From the NCBI RefSeq assembly GCF_007858275.1, contig NZ_VFEV01000009.1:62001-126000 (forward strand): a stretch of 64,000 nt of DNA, written 5' to 3'. Each line of letters begins with the position of its first letter. Position 1 is the stretch's first letter. This DNA comes from Pseudomonas proteolytica. GTDB taxonomy: Bacteria > Pseudomonadota > Gammaproteobacteria > Pseudomonadales > Pseudomonadaceae. A model generated the notes under the pieces. That model worked only from the letters and a program-made list of their open reading frames with translations. It made no database searches and was not told the origin of the DNA. The translations under genes and the position numbers were made by a program. This document shows positions 36,264 through 43,552 of this stretch, piece after piece.

Positions 36264-37097
36264 ATGCACTCATCCCACGCGTTACCCTCCGTGCTGCACA
36301 GCCCCTTCCACCCCGGTGAAGTCGCCCTGGTCGGCGCCGGCCCCGGTGATCCGCGCCTGTTGACCCTGCGCGCCTGGAGCCTGTTGATGCAGGCCGATGC
36401 CGTGGTGTTCGACCGCCTGATCAGCGCCGACCTGCTGACCCTGATCCCGCTGACCTGTGCCCGCCATTACGTGGGCAAGGCCAGCGGGTATCACAGCCTG
36501 CCCCAGTCGCAGATCAACGAACTGCTGGCCGAGCTGGCCCTGCAGGGGCAGCGCGTGGTTCGGCTCAAGGGCGGCGACCCGTTCGTGTTTGGTCGCGGTG
36601 CCGAAGAACTGGAGTACCTGCTGGCACAAGGCGTTTCGTGCCAGGTGGTGCCAGGCATCACGGCGGCCTCCGGTTGCAGCGCCTATGCCGGCATCCCCCT
36701 GACCCACCGTGACCTGGTCAATTCGTGCCGCTTCGTCACCGGGCATTTGCAGCGCGACGGCGAATTGAAGTTACCCTGGGCCAGCCTCGCCGACAGCACC
36801 CAGACCCTGGTGTTCTACATGGGCCTGTCGAACCTGGCGATGATCGCTGAGCGCCTGATCGATGCCGGCCTACCCGCCGACACGCCCGCTGCGTTGATCT
36901 GCAACGGCGCCCGCGCCGACCAGCAGGTGCATCGCGGCACCCTGCGCCTGCTGCCAGCCATGGCCTTGATGTGCGAGCCCGGGGTGCCGACCTTGACGGT
37001 GATCGGGCATGTGGTCGACCTGTTTGCCGATGCGGCCCTGCACTACCCCGCCAGCCTGGCGCCCGCACACCGCGCAGTGTCCGGGGTGGCGGTATGA
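36264..37097 (+). CDS. nirE: NirE, uroporphyrinogen III C-methyltransferase
   Basis: A 277-residue SUMT that makes precorrin-2 from uroporphyrinogen III, the entry step of heme d1 synthesis. Motifs are VALVGAGPGDPRLLTLRA, RLKGGDPFVFGRGAEELEYL and VPGITAASGCSAYAGIPLTH. ATG 36264 has AAGGAAG upstream and gives nearly the length of P. aeruginosa NirE (279); earlier in-frame starts lack such a site. It overlaps nirN as ATGA. Confidence 0.95.
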   Translation: MHSSHALPSVLHSPFHPGEVALVGAGPGDPRLLTLRAWSLLMQADAVVFDRLISADLLTLIPLTCARHYVGKASGYHSLPQSQINELLAELALQGQRVVRLKGGDPFVFGRGAEELEYLLAQGVSCQVVPGITAASGCSAYAGIPLTHRDLVNSCRFVTGHLQRDGELKLPWASLADSTQTLVFYMGLSNLAMIAERLIDAGLPADTPAALICNGARADQQVHRGTLRLLPAMALMCEPGVPTLTVIGHVVDLFADAALHYPASLAPAHRAVSGVAV

Positions 37098-38554
37098 AAC
37101 GCCTGTGGCTGGTGCCACTGCTCTGGGCCAGCGCCGCCCACGGCGCAACCGATGCCGCCGCCGATTATCAGCAGCATTGCCAAAGCTGCCATGGCCTCAA
37201 CCGGGTCGGCAGCAGCGGCCCGGCGTTGCTGCCCGAGAGCCTGGGGCGGATCAAGCCGGCCGAAATTCGCCAGGTGATCGAGCAAGGCCGCCCGGCCAGC
37301 CAGATGGCAGCATTCGCCCCGCTGCTGACGGCGCAACAGATCGACGGCCTGGTGAGCTTCTTGCAACAGCCGCCCGCCACGCCCGCGACCTGGAGCGAGC
37401 AGGACATGCGCAGCAGCCATCGCCAATTGGCCGACCTCAGTCAACTGCCCAGCACCCCGCAGCACCACGCCGACCCGCTGAACCTGTTTGTGGTGGTGGA
37501 ATCGGGCGATCATCACATCGATATTCTCGACGGGGATCGCTTTGAAGTGCTCGACCGTTTTGCCTCGCACTTTGCTGTACATGGCGGGCCGAAGTTCTCG
37601 CCGGACGGGCGCTTTGTGTACTTCGCTTCGCGCGACGGCTGGATCAGCCTGTATGACCTGCACAACCTCACGCTGATCGCCGAGATCCGCGCCGGCCTCA
37701 ATACCCGCAACCTCGCGGTGAGCAAGGATGGGCGCTGGGTGCTGGTGGGCAATTACCTGCCCGGGAACCTGGTGGTGCTGGATGCGCGCGACCTGTCACT
37801 GGTCAAGACGCTGCCGACGGGCTCACGGGTCAGCGCGGTGTACACCGCCCCGCCGCGCAACAGTTTTATCGTCGCCCTCAAGGATGTGAATGAAGTCTGG
37901 GAGTTGTCCTACGCGGCGCCCAAACCGGACTTCGAGCCCCGGCGCATCCAGGCCCAGGATGTGCTCGATGACTTTTCCTTTTCCCCCGACTACCGCCAAC
38001 TGCTCGCCACCTCACGCAAGGCCGGCGGCGGGCAAGTGATCGACCTCGACTCCGGGCAGGTGGTGACCGACATTGCACTGGCGGGCATGCCGCACTTGGG
38101 CTCGGGCACTTACTGGCAACGCAACGGGCAGTGGGTATTTGCCACGCCGAATATCAGCAAGGGGCAGATTTCGGTGCTGGACCTCAAGACCTGGAAGCTG
38201 ATCAAACAGATCCCCACCTTGGGGCCTGGGTTCTTTATGCGCAGCCACGCCAACTCGCGCTATGTATGGAGTGATGTGTTTTTTGGTCCGGACAACGACG
38301 CGATCCACTTGATCGACAAGCAGACCCTGGAAATCGCCCACACCCTACGGCCGATGCCGGGCAAGACCGCGGCGCACGTGGAATTCACCCGGGATGGACG
38401 CTACCTGCTGCTGAGCATCTGGGACCGTGAGGGTGCGTTGATCGTGTACGACAGCCAGACCTTGCAGGAGGTCAAGCGCCTGCCCATGAACAAGCCATCG
38501 GGCAAGTACAACGTGGGCAACAAGATCGAGTTTGCCGAAGGGACTTCCCATTAG
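37094..38554 (+). CDS. nirN: NirN, NirS-like cytochrome for the last step of heme d1 synthesis
   Basis: A 486-residue periplasmic protein with a signal peptide (LWASAAHGAT), a heme c site CQSCH (Cys29, Cys32, His33) and a NirS-like propeller. It introduces the acrylate double bond of heme d1 and hands the cofactor on. Conserved parts include HFAVHGGPKFSPDGRFVYFA and PMNKPSGKYNVGNKIEF. It is the last gene of the nir operon. A large inverted repeat follows 32 nt downstream. Confidence 0.95.
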   Translation: MKRLWLVPLLWASAAHGATDAAADYQQHCQSCHGLNRVGSSGPALLPESLGRIKPAEIRQVIEQGRPASQMAAFAPLLTAQQIDGLVSFLQQPPATPATWSEQDMRSSHRQLADLSQLPSTPQHHADPLNLFVVVESGDHHIDILDGDRFEVLDRFASHFAVHGGPKFSPDGRFVYFASRDGWISLYDLHNLTLIAEIRAGLNTRNLAVSKDGRWVLVGNYLPGNLVVLDARDLSLVKTLPTGSRVSAVYTAPPRNSFIVALKDVNEVWELSYAAPKPDFEPRRIQAQDVLDDFSFSPDYRQLLATSRKAGGGQVIDLDSGQVVTDIALAGMPHLGSGTYWQRNGQWVFATPNISKGQISVLDLKTWKLIKQIPTLGPGFFMRSHANSRYVWSDVFFGPDNDAIHLIDKQTLEIAHTLRPMPGKTAAHVEFTRDGRYLLLSIWDREGALIVYDSQTLQEVKRLPMNKPSGKYNVGNKIEFAEGTSH

Positions 38555-38585
38555 CCTGTGGCGAGCGGGGCTGTCGTGGTGAGTG

Positions 38586-38736
38586 GGGCTTGTTGTGGCG
38601 AGCGGGCTTGCCCCGCGCTGGGCTGCGAAGCAGCCCCAAAACCAGGCAACGGGCAATGCCTGACACACCTCATTGTTCTTGAATGGGGCTGCTTCGCAGC
38701 CCAGCGCGGGGCAAGCCCGCTCGCCACAACAAGCCC
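38586..38736. repeat. 52-bp perfect inverted repeat between convergent nirN and EIIC-EAL genes
   Basis: The arm 38586-38637 is the exact reverse complement of 38685-38736, with a 47-bp spacer. Each arm contains REP-like parts (GCGAGCGGGCTTGCCCCGCG) and a nested GGGCTGCGAAGCAGCCC hairpin. It would form a very stable cruciform or RNA hairpin in both directions and could end transcription from both sides, although no U-run follows. The whole gap 38555-38807 is made of such repeats. Confidence 0.9.
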
Positions 38737-38804
38737 ACTCACCACAACAAGCCCCACTCACCACAACAGCCCCGCTCACCACAACAGCCCCGCTCACCAC
38801 GACA
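38714..38804. repeat. Five tandem 18-19-bp units
   Basis: Units at 38714, 38732, 38750, 38769 and 38787 read approximately AGCCCCGCTCACCACAACA with one to three changes each. About three related units occur inverted at 38557-38604. They extend the right arm of the inverted repeat toward the EIIC-EAL stop codon. Confidence 0.85.
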
Positions 38805-38807
38805 GGG

Positions 38808-40910
38808 CTATGCATCGGCCTCATCGCTGACCCGGTCCGCACGCTCGCGCACAAAGCCTTGCACGGCTTCGCCAGGCAGCGCTTTGCTGAAATACCAGCC
38901 CTGGATAATCAGCTCCGCCCCGGCGTGCCCCCTGCCCGACTGTAGGAACGCCAACTGCTCGGCCGTCTCCACGCCTTCCACCACCACGCCCAGGTTCAGT
39001 GCTTCACAAAAGCGCAACATGCCGGTCAAGACCTGCGCGCCCTTGGGGTCCTGCTGGGCCACCACAAAACTGCGGTCGATCTTGATGAAGTCGACCGGAA
39101 ACTGGTGCAGATAACTCAGCGCGGAATACCCTGTGCCGAAGTCGTCGATATAAACCTTGGCCCCAATGGCCTGCAGTTTCTCGATTATCTGCCGGGTTAT
39201 CTGGATATCGCCCACCAGCGCATCCTCGGTGATTTCCACTGACACCTGGCCGTTGGCCTGGGACAGGATCTGCACCAGTTGCTTGCCGTACGCCGGGGTC
39301 ATCAGGGTAGCGCTGGAGATATTGATGGTGATTGGCAGCGCAAACCCGATTTTCTGCCACTTCTGGTACTGGCGCACCGCCTGGGAAGCCACCCACAGGT
39401 CGACGTCCGGCATCAAGCGGGCCTGGGCCAGCCACTGGAGGAACTCCCAGGGCGAATGCACCTTGCCTGCGCCATCACGGGCACGCATCAGGGCTTCGCA
39501 GCCGGTGCACAAGCCTGTCCGGGAGGACACTTGGGGCTGGTACTCCAGGTAGAACTCGTAGTCGCTGATCTGCTGGATCCTGCTTAAATCAAGGGCCTGG
39601 CGGGCCAGCGCCTTGTGCGACGTCAGCACCGGGTCCATTTCCAGCAGTCGGCCTTTTTCTTCGAGCCCGCGAAAGGTCATGTCGAATGACTTGAGGTAGA
39701 CGGTCGCGCCCTCCAGGGTCTGCCGATGGATTGCCCGGATATAGGGCGCGTAGACCAGCGTCCCCACCCCCAGCAACACCAGTTGCAGGGCCACCGCGGC
39801 CAAATCGCCCTGGGTGCTCAGGTAGGCATTGAGCAGCACCGGCGCGGTGAACGGCACACTGGCCACCGCCGGCGAGACCCAACCGGCCTGCACCACGAGC
39901 AATGCCAGCATGGTGTTGATCACCGGGACGGCTAAAAAGGGAATAAACAGGCGCGGATTGAGGATGATGGGCAAGCCAAACAGCAACACCTCGCTGACGT
40001 TGAACAGCGACAACGGCAGGCTGGCCACGGCGAGCAGGCGCATGGACTGGCTCTTGGAAAACAGCAGAATCGCCAGCAACAGACACAGGGAACCGCCAGC
40101 CCCGCCAATAAAGGCAAAGCACCCCAGCAGGCCGGCATTCAGCACATAGAGGATGGGCTCTCCCGCCGCCAACGCCGCCCCATTGAGCACCACCGCCTGA
40201 TCCAGTGCGTCAAACAGCGGCTGGATCGCATACACACCATGGATGCCAAAAAACCACAGCAGCGAATTGATCGCGGTAATAAACATCCCGCTGCCATAAG
40301 GCGACTGCAACGCATCAAGCATCACCGGGCCCTGGAACTGGGCCACATGGGGAACCTGCAACAGCAACGACAACGTCGCCACCAGCAGCAACGCAGTGAT
40401 TGCCCCCGGTACGACCATGTTGATGGTGCCCTTGAGGTTGTGTCCCACCAGGTCCTCATTGACCAGACGGGTCCAGCGGTACCGATGCAGCCAGGCAATC
40501 ACCGGGACATTGATCAGCGGCGAGGCAATGGCAATGAACAAGACAAACGTCGCCGAGGCGCGGGGGTAGTCGCGCAGGACAAAGGTGGCGATGACGACAT
40601 GCGCCAGGCACAGGAAGGCCACGGGCAACTGGGGTAAGCGGTGCTGGATCGCCAACATATAGCCGATGGAAGCCGCGACCAGCAGGGGGATCACGGAGCT
40701 GATCTGGGCATGCAGGCCCGCCAGGAATGCCACCACCGGCGGTGGGAAATCGAGGATCCGGGCACATTCGGACAACAGCAGGAACCCTGCCGAGACCAGC
40801 AGGCACGGCAGGATCCACAACAGCCCCTCACGGATGGCCCGCAGCGACTCCGTGCTCGCCAGGGCCGCCAGGCGTTGGGTGAAAAAGAGTTTGAACAGCG
40901 TTTGCGCCAT
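38808..40910 (-). CDS. PTS EIIC-like membrane domain fused to an EAL (c-di-GMP phosphodiesterase) domain
   Basis: A 700-residue protein. Residues about 15-410 form a PTS EIIC domain of the lactose/cellobiose/chitobiose family with 8-10 helices. It includes WFFGIHGVYAIQPL, with the conserved His, and FNVSEVLLFGLPIILNP, with the conserved Glu. Residues about 445-690 form an EAL domain with CEALMR, NISSATL, EITEDAL, DDFGTGYSAL, IKIDRSFV, VVEGVET and IIQGWYFSKAL. The residues needed for c-di-GMP hydrolysis therefore look present. AAGGAG lies before ATG 40910; a 24-codon upstream extension is rejected. No EIIA, EIIB or GGDEF partner is adjacent, so the EIIC part may sense rather than phosphorylate sugar. 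That role is inference. Confidence 0.92.
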   Translation of the reverse strand: MAQTLFKLFFTQRLAALASTESLRAIREGLLWILPCLLVSAGFLLLSECARILDFPPPVVAFLAGLHAQISSVIPLLVAASIGYMLAIQHRLPQLPVAFLCLAHVVIATFVLRDYPRASATFVLFIAIASPLINVPVIAWLHRYRWTRLVNEDLVGHNLKGTINMVVPGAITALLLVATLSLLLQVPHVAQFQGPVMLDALQSPYGSGMFITAINSLLWFFGIHGVYAIQPLFDALDQAVVLNGAALAAGEPILYVLNAGLLGCFAFIGGAGGSLCLLLAILLFSKSQSMRLLAVASLPLSLFNVSEVLLFGLPIILNPRLFIPFLAVPVINTMLALLVVQAGWVSPAVASVPFTAPVLLNAYLSTQGDLAAVALQLVLLGVGTLVYAPYIRAIHRQTLEGATVYLKSFDMTFRGLEEKGRLLEMDPVLTSHKALARQALDLSRIQQISDYEFYLEYQPQVSSRTGLCTGCEALMRARDGAGKVHSPWEFLQWLAQARLMPDVDLWVASQAVRQYQKWQKIGFALPITINISSATLMTPAYGKQLVQILSQANGQVSVEITEDALVGDIQITRQIIEKLQAIGAKVYIDDFGTGYSALSYLHQFPVDFIKIDRSFVVAQQDPKGAQVLTGMLRFCEALNLGVVVEGVETAEQLAFLQSGRGHAGAELIIQGWYFSKALPGEAVQGFVRERADRVSDEADA

Positions 40911-41108
40911 GATTTTCTCCTTACACCCTTCCTGGCCTTGAGGCTGCCTGATCGGGGGCAGCGCTTCAATCGGAGTCTTCAACGAGGGGTTAACGCTACA
41001 CGCCCAGGCACCGGGAGTGAAAGGGTTTTGCCCCGCCTGGGCAGGATAAATCGCCCCTCCATACCTGCGGGCGCACTGGCAAGGGTGTAATTTCCTACGC
41101 TTTTTGAA

Positions 41109-41158
41109 ACAATAGCCCGCTTAAGGGCAGTACTGCCCGTGGGTGCGCCAGCTATTGT
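41109..41158. promoter_or_regulatory. Nested palindromes
   Basis: A perfect 14-bp palindrome GGGCAGTACTGCCC (41125-41138) sits inside a wider perfect 8-bp inverted repeat, ACAATAGC (41109-41116) and GCTATTGT (41151-41158). This could be a repressor operator or fold as a hairpin. No known consensus was recognised. Confidence 0.4.
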
Positions 41159-41201
41159 CGGAACCAATGGTCACCCACACAGGTCTTGAGCTGAGCAGGT
41201 C

Positions 41202-41221
41202 TACCGACCTAAAGGCCGGTA
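41202..41221. promoter_or_regulatory. 9-2-9 inverted repeat
   Basis: TACCGACCTAAAGGCCGGTA pairs 8 of 9 positions around a central AA. It is about 90 nt before the small membrane gene and may be an operator. Confidence 0.35.
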
Positions 41222-41308
41222 TCGAATGAATCGATCCGCAGACCACTTCTACACGCGCGGGTGTCGGCACACCGACTGGCCCAGCAATCTCAGGGAGATG
41301 TATTGAAC

Positions 41309-41569
41309 ATGCAACGCAGGATCTCAAATCGCGCACGACCTCTGGTTTTCACTGTAGTGCTCTGGTTGTGTGGGGTCGCCGTACTGTTTTTGATCAAGGC
41401 CGCCGTCGAAGCCGTCCAAGGGCCTATCAGCAAGACCTGGGTCGACTTGACGCTGGTACTCGCCGCGTACCTGTTCTTTTTCTTGCTCGATCCACTGCAA
41501 CAGTGGACGGCCAATCGCCTGCGCAAACGCGCCCGCCGCAAAAGCCGTTACGAACAAGCCTCATCCTGA
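41309..41569 (+). CDS. Small two-helix membrane protein of unknown function
   Basis: An 86-residue ORF from ATG 41309, preceded by AGGGAG at a slightly long distance. Two hydrophobic stretches are clear (LVFTVVLWLCGVAVLFLIKA and WVDLTLVLAAYLFFFLLDPL), with a basic C-terminus (LRKRARRKSRYEQ). I do not recognise the family. It lies 32 nt before another small gene on the same strand, so the two may be co-transcribed. Coding is supported by the hydrophobic pattern and the ribosome-binding sequence only. Confidence 0.6.
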   Translation: MQRRISNRARPLVFTVVLWLCGVAVLFLIKAAVEAVQGPISKTWVDLTLVLAAYLFFFLLDPLQQWTANRLRKRARRKSRYEQASS

Positions 41570-41601
41570 CGTTGTAACCCCTGTACTCCTGGAGCAACCC
41601 C

Positions 41602-41940
41602 GTGTCTGAACCTGGCGAAAACCATCAGCTGGCCCTGGATATCTTTTTGAACCAGCATCCCGAGTTGCGCGCCGAACTGGACACCCTCAACCCTCTGGCC
41701 GCCCAGGCCAAGCGCCAGACCATGGAGCAATACCGCCGCGAGCTTTTGCACGAAGCCTTCGAGGCCCAGGCAGAATCCCAGAACCTGTTTGCGTGGGAGC
41801 TGACACTGCAACTGATCAGCCAGTCGCCACAGGAGTTCGCCGCCAGGCGCCTGGAGGTGCACAGGGAAGTCGCTCAAATGGCGGGCCTGGAGTGGGGTGA
41901 GTACTGTCAGTTGCATGGCCTGGCTGAGCACTCCTCTTAA
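41602..41940 (+). CDS. Small conserved-type cytoplasmic protein (DUF6388-like)
   Basis: A 112-residue soluble, Glu/Gln-rich, mostly helical protein starting at GTG 41602 after GGAG. The pattern NLFAWELTLQLISQSPQEFA followed by RLEVHREVAQMAGLEWGEYC recalls a Pseudomonas family annotated as DUF6388; I give that from memory and it is unverified. Its TAA stop overlaps the convergent stk stop within TTAA (41937-41940). No function is assigned. Confidence 0.7.
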   Translation: MSEPGENHQLALDIFLNQHPELRAELDTLNPLAAQAKRQTMEQYRRELLHEAFEAQAESQNLFAWELTLQLISQSPQEFAARRLEVHREVAQMAGLEWGEYCQLHGLAEHSS

Positions 41941-42824
41941 CGAGCACGGGCGGCGAACCAGCGGCCCACCACCGAGTGTTCACACTGCATGGCTGCCTGC
42001 AACTCGTCGGTGGTGATGGTTCGATGCTGCGGGTTGCTACTGAGCGCAACCCTCAACGCTGGCCAGCAACGCCGTGGCAGTTGCCGGGGAGGCTCCCGCC
42101 GCCCTCCTTGTGCACTACGCCCGCCCAGCGCCAAGTCGTACAACAGGCACGCGGTTGCATAGAGCTCCGTGCTGGCCGACAGCAGCGCGCCGTCCAACAG
42201 TTCGGGGGCCGCGTAGGCCGGTGTCCAGGCGCTGAAGCGCCGGGGATTCAAAGCCGCCAGCTCCGTCAACGGCGCAGCCGTGGCTTGGGCCAGGCCAAAG
42301 TCAAACAGACGCAGCCCGTCATCCACCAACATGACATTGCTGGGCTTCACATCGCCGTGCAGCACACCTTGTCGATGGACATGACCCAGCGCATCCAGTA
42401 GCCCAGTTGCAATAGGCCGCAATTGCTGCCAGGGCAGCCCGCGCGGACAGTCGAGCAACAATTGGTCCAGAGTCATGCCACTCATCAACTCCATGGTAAA
42501 GAACGCCACCCCAGCGACCGTGTCCACGTCAAACGCAAACACCCGCACCACGTGCTCATGTCGCAGGTAGCGGGTCAGGGAAAACTCGCTGTAGAGCAGC
42601 AGGTGCGCGTCCTGTGACTGGGCAAGGTTTTCACCGAGGACCTTGAGCGCCACCCGGGGCCTCGGTTCGCCGAATTCCTCATGGAGCAAGTCACGGGCCC
42701 GGTACACGGTGCCCATGCCACCCACCCCGAGCACCCGTTCCAGGCGATAGCGACCGGCAAGTAACTTCGGCATAGAAGCTCTGGCGCCGGGCGGAGCGCT
42801 GGACTGGGGTTGTTTTGCGATCAT
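41937..42824 (-). CDS. stk1: T6SS-associated serine/threonine protein kinase (Stk1-like)
   Basis: A 295-residue soluble Hanks-type kinase. The glycine loop is LGVGGMGTVYRARD, the ATP lysine is in RVALKVLGENL, the catalytic loop is VLHGDVKPSNVML and the metal loop is LRLFDFGLAQ. The residue before the catalytic Asp is Gly rather than Arg (HGD), so it is a non-RD kinase that may not need activation-loop phosphorylation. No transmembrane segment is visible, unlike PpkA. Last gene of the T6SS operon, coupled to stp by ATGA. Presumed role: phosphorylating Fha or other parts to switch the system on. Confidence 0.92.
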   Translation of the reverse strand: MIAKQPQSSAPPGARASMPKLLAGRYRLERVLGVGGMGTVYRARDLLHEEFGEPRPRVALKVLGENLAQSQDAHLLLYSEFSLTRYLRHEHVVRVFAFDVDTVAGVAFFTMELMSGMTLDQLLLDCPRGLPWQQLRPIATGLLDALGHVHRQGVLHGDVKPSNVMLVDDGLRLFDFGLAQATAAPLTELAALNPRRFSAWTPAYAAPELLDGALLSASTELYATACLLYDLALGGRSAQGGRREPPRQLPRRCWPALRVALSSNPQHRTITTDELQAAMQCEHSVVGRWFAARAR

Positions 42825-43552
42825 GGTTTTATAACCACCGCCGTCAGATTATCCCGCGCTTCACCGCGCAGGACCCCATCAAACAAACGATCCAGCATTG
42901 ACTCAGGGGTTGCCAGGCTCAACGCCTGACCCAGTTCGGCATGGCTCAGCGCCTGGTACAGGCCGTCACTGCACAGCAGGAATACATCTCCTGGGTTATG
43001 GGTCAGCTCCAACACCTCCAGCGCCACCGGCTCATCGGCTCCGATCGCGCGGGTCAAGGCATTCGCGGCCGGATGGGCGCGGGCCTGTGCAGGGCTCAAC
43101 TGCTGCTCGACAATCAGTTGCTCCTGTAGCGAGTGGTCGCGGGACAACTGGTACAACGTGCGTTCGCGCCACAGATAACAGCGGCTGTCCCCGGCCCAGA
43201 TGCAGACGGCACGATCCCCCTCCAGCAACAGGACCACCACCGTACTGCCCATGGTGCAATCCACATTCGAGCTGGTTACGGTGATCTCCTGGCGCAAGCG
43301 CCGGTCAAGCCATTGCAGGCAAAGGCAGACCCTCTTGATCCGCGCATCGAGGCCGCCGCCGCTGGGCAGCGAAGCCAGGCTATCGACCACCCACTGGCTG
43401 GCGACATCCCCCGCGCGGTGGCCACCCATGCCGTCGGCCACCGCCCAACAGCCCATCTGCGGGTGTTGAAGAAATGCATCCTCGTTACGCGGCCTGACCT
43501 TGCCACGATCTGTGCGCCCTGCACTGCTACAGGCATCAAGCCGCGGGCTCAC
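42821..43552 (-). CDS. stp1: T6SS-associated PP2C-type protein phosphatase (Stp1-like)
   Basis: A 243-residue PPM/PP2C phosphatase with all signature blocks: DRGKVRPRNEDAFL, VADGMGGHRAGDVAS, CIWAGDSRCYLWR, LLCSDGLYQALS and ARDNLTAVVIKP. The metal-binding Asp residues are all in place. GTG 43552 overlaps the tssM stop as GTGA and gives the same size as P. aeruginosa Stp1 (242); an upstream ATG at 43582 is less likely. It opposes Stk in the threonine phosphorylation switch. Confidence 0.93.
   Translation of the reverse strand: MSPRLDACSSAGRTDRGKVRPRNEDAFLQHPQMGCWAVADGMGGHRAGDVASQWVVDSLASLPSGGGLDARIKRVCLCLQWLDRRLRQEITVTSSNVDCTMGSTVVVLLLEGDRAVCIWAGDSRCYLWRERTLYQLSRDHSLQEQLIVEQQLSPAQARAHPAANALTRAIGADEPVALEVLELTHNPGDVFLLCSDGLYQALSHAELGQALSLATPESMLDRLFDGVLRGEARDNLTAVVIKP

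Larger units (their letters stand above)
40911..41308. other. 398-bp gap between EIIC-EAL and a small membrane gene; palindromes, no gene seen
   Basis: No convincing coding frame. It must hold the promoter of the EIIC-EAL gene and of the two small plus-strand genes. Two dyads stand out, at 41109-41158 and 41202-41221; no RNA gene is recognised. Confidence 0.6.

Noticed and set aside
38714..38804. Regular 18-19-bp repeats resembling a small CRISPR array
   Set aside because: The units are contiguous with no unique spacers and belong to a larger inverted repeat; no cas genes are nearby.
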